Source of the DNA: Coemansia sp. RSA 922
Taxonomy: Eukaryota; Kickxellomycota; Kickxellomycetes; Kickxellales; Kickxellaceae
Assembly: GCA_027577415.1 (NCBI GenBank)
Contig: JANBQS010000039.1
Location: 1-48,410 of the forward strand
Direction: 5' to 3'
Length of the DNA: 48,410 nt
The notes under the pieces: model-generated
Seen by the model: only the letters and a program-made list of their open reading frames with translations
What the model was told of the DNA's origin: nothing
Databases searched by the model: none
Translations under genes and position numbers: made by a program
Shown: piece by piece, positions 48,144-48,410 of the stretch
How the letters are laid out: the number at the start of each line of letters is the position of its first letter
Position numbering within the stretch: position 1 is the first letter of the stretch

Positions 48144-48410
48144 CTAGTTCTGGTGGTGGTAGGCCGCCCATTCAAAGCAGAAGTCGCTGGCGGCTAGGAA
48201 GCGACGTTTCTGGTACTTCCTGAAAACAAACTCGTCGTCGGGTGTAGCCAGCACGTGGTCGAGCATCACGGCGACAAGTGGCTCAATCTCCTCTTCAGTA
48301 TATCCCGAGTAGTGGCGGAGATTGGCAGTCCATGGACCAGACTCGAGCATACGGCGACCAAGGTAGATACCGGCGGCAGCAATCTTGCTCGGCGGGTACT
48401 GCATAAGGCG
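48144..48410 (-). CDS. B-type cyclin, C-terminal part only
   Basis: The frame is open to the right window edge, so only the last ~88 residues are visible. Reading inward: YPPSKIAAAGIYLGRRML then NLRHYSGYTEEEIEPLVAVM and KYQKRRFLAASDFCFEWA. This is the second cyclin box of mitotic (A/B-type) cyclins: the PSxIAAAA-like helix, W..L.HYSGY.E.EL.P and KY....F. words are diagnostic. It would bind and activate Cdk1. Whether it is Clb1/2-like (Cdc13) or S-phase type cannot be seen without the N-terminal half. The gene is convergent with ZW10. Confidence 0.9.
   Translation of the reverse strand, partial: RLMQYPPSKIAAAGIYLGRRMLESGPWTANLRHYSGYTEEEIEPLVAVMLDHVLATPDDEFVFRKYQKRRFLAASDFCFEWAAYHHQN

Noticed and set aside
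1..48410. tRNA, rRNA, CRISPR array, retroviral or DNA-transposon genes
   Set aside because: I looked for tRNA T-arm words (GGTTCGA/GGTTCAA), reverse transcriptase, integrase and transposase motifs and terminal repeats and found none convincing. Candidate words near 31690, 34966 and 35056 lack the rest of a tRNA.

Overview
The window looks like nuclear DNA from an early-diverging, non-Dikarya fungus. I infer Kickxellomycotina (Coemansia-like), but no marker proves the lineage. The evidence is: eukaryotic housekeeping genes (VPS4, SSL1/p44 of TFIIH, OLA1, ZW10, a mitotic cyclin, a mitochondrial ClpP); mostly uninterrupted genes, with only three short introns that I can place; TATA boxes 95-160 bp before many start codons; and several small secreted or GPI-type proteins without obvious relatives.

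Layout. 1-1777: the 3' part of an EamA/DMT transporter, then a mitochondrial ClpP protease. 2100-11035: a tandem, same-strand array of four intact secreted multicopper oxidases (MCOs; Fet3/laccase type) plus one orphan C-terminal MCO piece. A catalase on the same strand follows at 11422-12906. The first two MCOs also share their promoters. 13919-20209: an unknown Pro/Gln-rich protein, VPS4 (with a GC-AG intron and a very GC-rich core), SSL1, and a Cys-rich secreted protein. 20261-25439 (minus strand): a Polo-like kinase that reads as PLK4, the OLA1/YchF ATPase, and a Ser-rich GPI-type wall protein. 27219-29049: a two-exon MFS transporter.

29050-35557 is gene-poor. It holds several tiny CxxC/zinc-finger-like reading frames (some decayed), two adjacent hairpins, one small secreted protein, and the frame-broken C-terminal end of a Na,K-ATPase-type (IIC) P-type ATPase. 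35558-37351 encodes a long heptad-repeat coiled-coil protein. 38110-38544 is a small unknown gene on the minus strand. 39129-44489 (minus) is a full-length ABCC/MRP transporter, divergent from ZW10 (44905-47513, one intron). The right edge carries the C-terminal end of a B-type cyclin on the minus strand.

How the genes may work together. The MCO array and the catalase make a plausible extracellular oxidation/metal-oxidation plus peroxide-detoxification neighbourhood; this is inference from adjacency and orientation. The remaining genes are unrelated housekeeping and transport functions. The points most worth following up are the PLK4-type kinase in an apparently non-flagellate fungus, the MCO array with its copied promoters and orphan domain, the P-type ATPase relic, and the cluster of micro zinc-finger frames.
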